From assembly GCA_002284615.2 (NCBI GenBank), contig MU070130.1:14798-38400 (forward strand): a stretch of DNA of 23,603 bases, in the 5' to 3' direction. The notes under the pieces were generated by a model. That model saw only the letters and a list, made by a program, of their open reading frames with translations, had not been told where the DNA came from and did no database searches. The stretch's first letter is position 1. Each line of letters opens with the position of its first letter. This document shows positions 19,478-23,603 of the stretch, piece after piece. The position numbers were made by a program, and so were the translations under genes. Origin of the DNA: Dunaliella salina (taxonomy: Eukaryota; Chlorophyta; Chlorophyceae; Chlamydomonadales; Dunaliellaceae).

Positions 19478-19560
19478 GAATTTGCTTAGTGCTAGACCCT
19501 GAGGGGTAGACTTTTGCGCCTCTGGAGTAGACTTTTATGCTTCTTTTTCTCTTGGTCTGG

Positions 19561-21220
19561 TAGGACTCACTCTCAGTTTCAGTGCTGAATTTTGGGTCAT
19601 TCCCTGATGCACGCTGGCTGTGCGGGGCGTAGGCTTTCTTTCTTTCTGCAGAGCAGGCATGCTTCAGCTTGGGGATTGGCGCCCTCGCACATGTTAGGTT
19701 GGGTTACATCGCTTCATCCCCCTACAAGGGCAGCTGAGCGGAAACACAGAGGCCTGTAACTAGACCATTCCAGGCCAAAATTTGAAAGCATTGCTCAAAA
19801 ATCTGGCACAGTATTTCAAGCATGCAAAACAAACTTGCCAAGAGCTGTAACGACCATAATTGAGACACAGCAAGCGCTGTGTGTAGAGAACTTGCTTGAG
19901 TAGATATGCATGCACACTCCATTGTAGCCTAACTTTAGTTCTTCCTTGCATTTTGATGAGGCCTGAGCCATGCCAATACACTGTACCGTGGCACGTTGTG
20001 CATTGAAAAGATTGTGTATAGACACACGAACACACAAGACTGGTTGCTGGATTGATTGAGCAGGGAGAGGATCAGGATTGCGCACGCACCCAAACTTGTC
20101 TACTTATGAGCATGCCTTGAGCAGTCTGCATTTGAGATGAGATAGGAGACCTGTGAATGTTGTTGCACCTTATGTTGTTGACAAAAGTAAGACCAACTAA
20201 GCCTAAGTTTGCAGCAAGTGCTTAGCAGCTGCATGCAGATATGGATAGTAATAGAATACCGGCTTATGCAGCTGCATGCAAATTATGCTCAAACACTTTG
20301 CTTATAATTTTGATGGTTGTTGCGTGCTGAGAAACAACACAAACGTGCTGACTGTGACACACGTGTGACCTGTAAGAAGATACTCTGTTCCAACCACAGA
20401 AACTGAGGCTCCCTGGGTTTGCTCTTGTGTTTCTAGACAATTTGCTTTGAGATCCCAATGACTGGCTGATGATTATAAATTGCTTGAAGCACACTTGTTT
20501 CTTCAGTAAGTGATTATCGGGGTACCACTTCTTGGGTGGCACCACATGCTATTTGCTATTTCCTGGATTGTTGCTCTCTCCTTGTTTGGTCTTGTAAGAG
20601 CTTGACGGTCTCTCTCTGCCTCCCCTCGCCACAGCAGTACATCAAGGTTCTAATAATTATTAGCTATCCGCAGTGCATCAGCAAGTCACTAAACCTGGAT
20701 TCCGAGAACTAACTTCAGTGTTGGACTACCTAGAGGTGCTATTGACATTCACTACGCACGCCACAGCACAGCGGATGTACATTGGCATCAGCTTCAGTAT
20801 CCAAATCAGGTTGTACAAGAGCAAGACATCAGCTTGATTCTTGAAGTCTCTAAGGCGTGTTGGGCTACCTAGAGGTGCTAATGGGTTCCCATCCAGAGGC
20901 TGTGACTGGAAAGCTGCCAATGGAAAGTCGTGAGCGCAAAATGCTGCGTGATATTTTTGGAGGTTTACCCTGTTGCAAGCAGAAAGGCTACAGAGGATTT
21001 TTTGTTCTTCTTCTTGGCATCCCACCAGGTACGTTTCCAAATGAAATGCCAAAGTGTCTTTAATATGTCCTCATGATTCTGCTGAAGCATGGGGCTCTTG
21101 TGGTGTTAGATTGTCCAGGTTTCTCCAGATATGGATGATTTACTCATTAAGAACGACCTCAGTCGTTCAAATTAATCTAGGCTTTGGAGGTAAAAGTGCT
21201 AGGCATTGGGCATGTCAGTC
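19561..21220. other. no gene recognised
   Basis: Only short overlapping ORFs, none resembling a known family. A phrase CTACCTAGAGGTGCTA occurs near 20727 and 20865, and TGCAGCTGCATGC-type palindromes occur at about 20228 and 20268. Confidence 0.5.
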
Positions 21221-21228
21221 AAGGCTTT

Positions 21229-21315
21229 CAGGAAAGGAAAAGGAAAATCTACGCAAGCGGATCTAGTCCCCAAGCATCACGGGTAGGTTGACGACCTTGG
21301 TGCGAACACCAAGAA
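21229..21315 (-). repeat. copy of the SINE-like tail
   Basis: It shares GGAAAATCTACGCAAGCGG, CCCCAAGCAT and ACGACCTTGG with 15205-15290 in the same orientation. The tRNA-like head is absent here. Confidence 0.7.
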
Positions 21316-21404
21316 ACTGGTAAGTCCGACTACCTTTCCTGTCAGCAAAACGCAGGGCTTATACAAATCTGCTCAGGAGGTCTTTGTTTGTGCTCAGAAG
21401 AGAA

Positions 21405-22070
21405 TTCCAGAATCTCACACATCGGTGGCAGATATCACAGATATACATGTCAGGGTAGGAGGGCTCTGAGTTCACTGGCTCTTTGCCGCTGTTGTAACTG
21501 CAGGTCTCACAGCAAGCACATTCAACCTCAGCTCGAGTGGCAGGTTTGGTATTGGCAGGTGTGAACCCAGCGTTTGAACATTAGGAGGGCCCATTTTTCT
21601 ACAGTCATGGGCGCATAGTGGGTAGGTACTGTTTCTGTTGCAAAGGAGGGTCGTTGTTCCTGTCCCTTTTTTTTGCCTGTAAAAATTCTCCAAGAACTGA
21701 TACGGGTGATACCATTTAGGTCGTAGTTGTAAACGGTATTAATTGCATTTAGGGGATTTGCTTGCTTTGCTAATTTGTTCAGTCCATTTTGCTTGTAGTG
21801 CCAGAGCTCTGTGTGTTGAGCCGTTTGGCCCAGTGAAGAGATCCTAGGGACAGGAAGGTTTATGTTTATGCAAAGAAGCTTTCTCCACTTTGTTTTATGT
21901 TGGCTGTATTTTGTGTCTTGGCTAGAGGATGTGAGAGCAATGGTTAGAGGCATGGAAGGTGAGCTTGTTTGATGGTGAGTAAAGGGTGGATTGCCGCCTT
22001 GGTGTTGTGAGGGCAAAGGATTGAATCTTGTTCGGCAGATATTCAGTGGGATACAGTCATGATTTAGACA
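21405..22070 (-). mobile_element. LINE fragment, minus strand (pre-PHD and start of PHD finger)
   Basis: It encodes ISSWRIFTGKKKGQEQ, PMTVEKWALLMFKRW, VECACCETC and MYICDICHR, paralogous to 17.4-17.0 kb of the larger element. It breaks off after the second CxxC. Confidence 0.75.
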
Positions 22071-22074
22071 TAAC

Positions 22075-23603
22075 TCAGACAGACAATTGGGGAATTTATG
22101 CGGGTAACAAGAAAGAACAATCAAGCGCCCCCGTCCACCTCCAGGTGCAATGTCACACCTAAAACGCACCAATTATGATTGAACAACGGGCCCTGCCACT
22201 GTTCAAACAAGCAAGCCTTCTGCCTGTAACTATCTCACCTGCTGCTTGCACTGATGTTGAGCACGCCTGCCAAGTACGCAATTACCATCAGGTTATGAAA
22301 CTGAACCCTCTGAGCCTCCATTTCCTGGTATGTATGTTTGTGATGTGTGCCACTGGACGTACCATTGGAAATGCACGATGGAACTTGGATGCTTCTCTGA
22401 TGAGCATAGACAAGAAATTAAAACAGCTGTCACATGGGCTTGTTTTGCCTATGCGAGCCTTAACAATGCCCCAAAAATTAAAAGAGAGCAGCGGACTAAA
22501 GGAGAACTCAGGAGGGTCATTGGAAAGCCCTCCTGGGAATCAGAGGGTTTACAGGAGGCATGGCCTAAATTTAAAGAGTGTTTGCTTAGGTTTGAAGCAC
22601 AACAAAGCGAGCCTGACCTCTCCACCCACACCTGATTCTACCCTCTCAAACCTTAAAAGACAGGGCTTTGAGAAACCTAATGCAATCAATGTATGGCAGT
22701 AGAAGCTTACAGAATTACGCAACAAAATCACATTTGATACAAGCCCCACTAGTCCTGAAGCAGACATAAGACCAAGCTCATGCAAATATTGAGATTGAGA
22801 GGTTCACCTTGTGAAGTTCACCAATCAGCAATCCCCTCATTCAGCATCATCTGACACAGGATCCCACAGCCATTCCCCTCCTACTCCATCCCCCCTCATT
22901 CTCGCAGAAATCTATGCGGCACGCATGGCTTGCATTTTTTAACACACAAGGCAAATGTGTTGGCATGGTATCCCCAAACCGCTTCCAAATCCTCTACAGG
23001 GCCTTTTATGGAGCCAAGCTTGCTGGCATACACGAGAAAACAACACCAGCTCCAGGCAGCTTTGCTACTGAGCTGCAAGGACTTCTTTCCCGCAAATCCA
23101 TGCTGAAAGAAAGTACTCTAGCAAGAGATCAAGACTTCTTTTCCCGAGCCCTCCCAACTCACATTCGTACTGCCCGCCAAAAATGGGTTTTGGTAACCCA
23201 AGAAAGAATGGCCTCTCCACTAGATCACAATGCGCAATACCGGATCTATGCGGACTCCCGTTACACTCTTTTTGGTGCCAGGCATAATGCCTTCGCATCC
23301 AAATTATAAGGTTTCTCGGTATGCAATCCCATTTACGATGGAGGAATTAGGATCCAAGCTTTGTGACATAACATCTACTCTGCCTTCTCAACAGAGGCCA
23401 CTGCTGCATTTATGTTCCTTCCTGCTTGGGGAAAGACAAAATAACCAACCCCTACTCCAAACTTATCACTGCCTAACCCCACCTCTGTAACGACCTTGGA
23501 ACCGTACCTTGTAAAGAGCTTGGTTACAGTACCCTTCAATCCTGCCCTAACCAAGAGATACCTCTACCTAAGCACACCTGGGACCTTCAAATCTTTGCTG
23601 TTT
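22075..23603 (+). mobile_element. LINE fragment, plus strand, running off the window
   Basis: It begins with a match to the DDWRIFAENKEEQ segment, then QRALPLFKQASLLP, YVCDVCHWTYHWKC, RRVIGKPSWESEGLQEAWPK, GSFATELQGLLSRKSMLKES and PTHIRTARQKWVLVTQERMA. The last bases reach the segment upstream of RNase H (LPKHTWDLQIFAV). Frameshifts are present. It meets the minus-strand fragment head to head. Confidence 0.8.

Larger units (their letters stand above)
13696..19560 (-). mobile_element. decayed non-LTR retrotransposon (restriction-like-endonuclease type), 5'-truncated
   Basis: Read on the minus strand, domains appear in collinear order across many frameshifts and stops: RT palm and thumb (19.5-18.7 kb), an uncharacterised Pro/Thr/Ser-rich stretch (18.56-17.2 kb), a PHD-like finger (17.15-16.9 kb), a block shared with the copy at 22.4-23.5 kb, RNase H (15.5-14.8 kb), a CCHC motif and a PD-(D/E)xK-like motif (14.5-13.7 kb). 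The RT is cut off upstream at about 19.56 kb, the usual 5' truncation. A CCHC knuckle plus PD-(D/E)xK after RT is the hallmark of R2-type endonuclease elements. RNase H and a PHD finger are extras. It remains possible that the RT piece belongs to a separate, older insertion. Confidence 0.8.

Noticed and set aside
20726..21052. 108-codon minus-strand ORF
   Set aside because: No domain or homology recognised, and no supporting splice or context signal.
21405..23603. Single twin-primed LINE with 5' inversion
   Set aside because: The two halves contain the same segment and are diverged, which fits two separate insertions better.

Overview
The window looks like a nuclear contig of a green alga (chlorophyte), with moderate GC and many transposable elements. 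The evidence is one gene split into about 15 short exons by canonical GT-AG introns, most ending in TGCAG or CAG, plus long microsatellites, mini-LTR and hAT-like elements, and decayed LINEs. No bacterial-style operons, rRNA or functional tRNA genes were seen. 257 Ns (10301-10557) mark an assembly gap inside a GT microsatellite.

Left half (about 0.5-12.4 kb, + strand): no single ORF describes this gene. Splicing by homology and intron phase gives two adjacent parts. The 5' part (545-2490; the true N-terminus lies upstream) has the fold signature of an RNase D/EXD1-type 3'-5' exonuclease, but all its catalytic acidic residues appear replaced. The 3' part (3104-12384) is a clear Ycf45/SpoIIIAA-type P-loop ATPase with intact Walker A and Walker B. 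Phases are compatible across 2490/3104, so a single fusion protein of about 780 residues, with a poly-serine linker, is possible. Two neighbouring genes remain the alternative.

The introns and 3' flank are full of small elements: a MITE-like inverted repeat with a 58-bp tandem (2.5-2.8 kb), a TRIM/SMART-like element with two 82-bp LTRs (5094-5391), a hAT-like non-autonomous element (10638-11281), and three copies of a roughly 700-bp G-rich repeat. Two of those copies are inverted around the terminal exon.

Right half (13.7-23.6 kb): a decayed non-LTR retrotransposon on the minus strand. Reading down it shows an RT palm/thumb remnant, a C4HC3 PHD-like finger, a conserved unnamed block, RNase H (interrupted by a tRNA-derived SINE-like insert), then a CCHC motif and a PD-(D/E)xK nuclease-like motif. 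Two more fragments of the family sit head to head at 21.4-23.6 kb. The stretch 19.56-21.2 kb holds no gene I can recognise.
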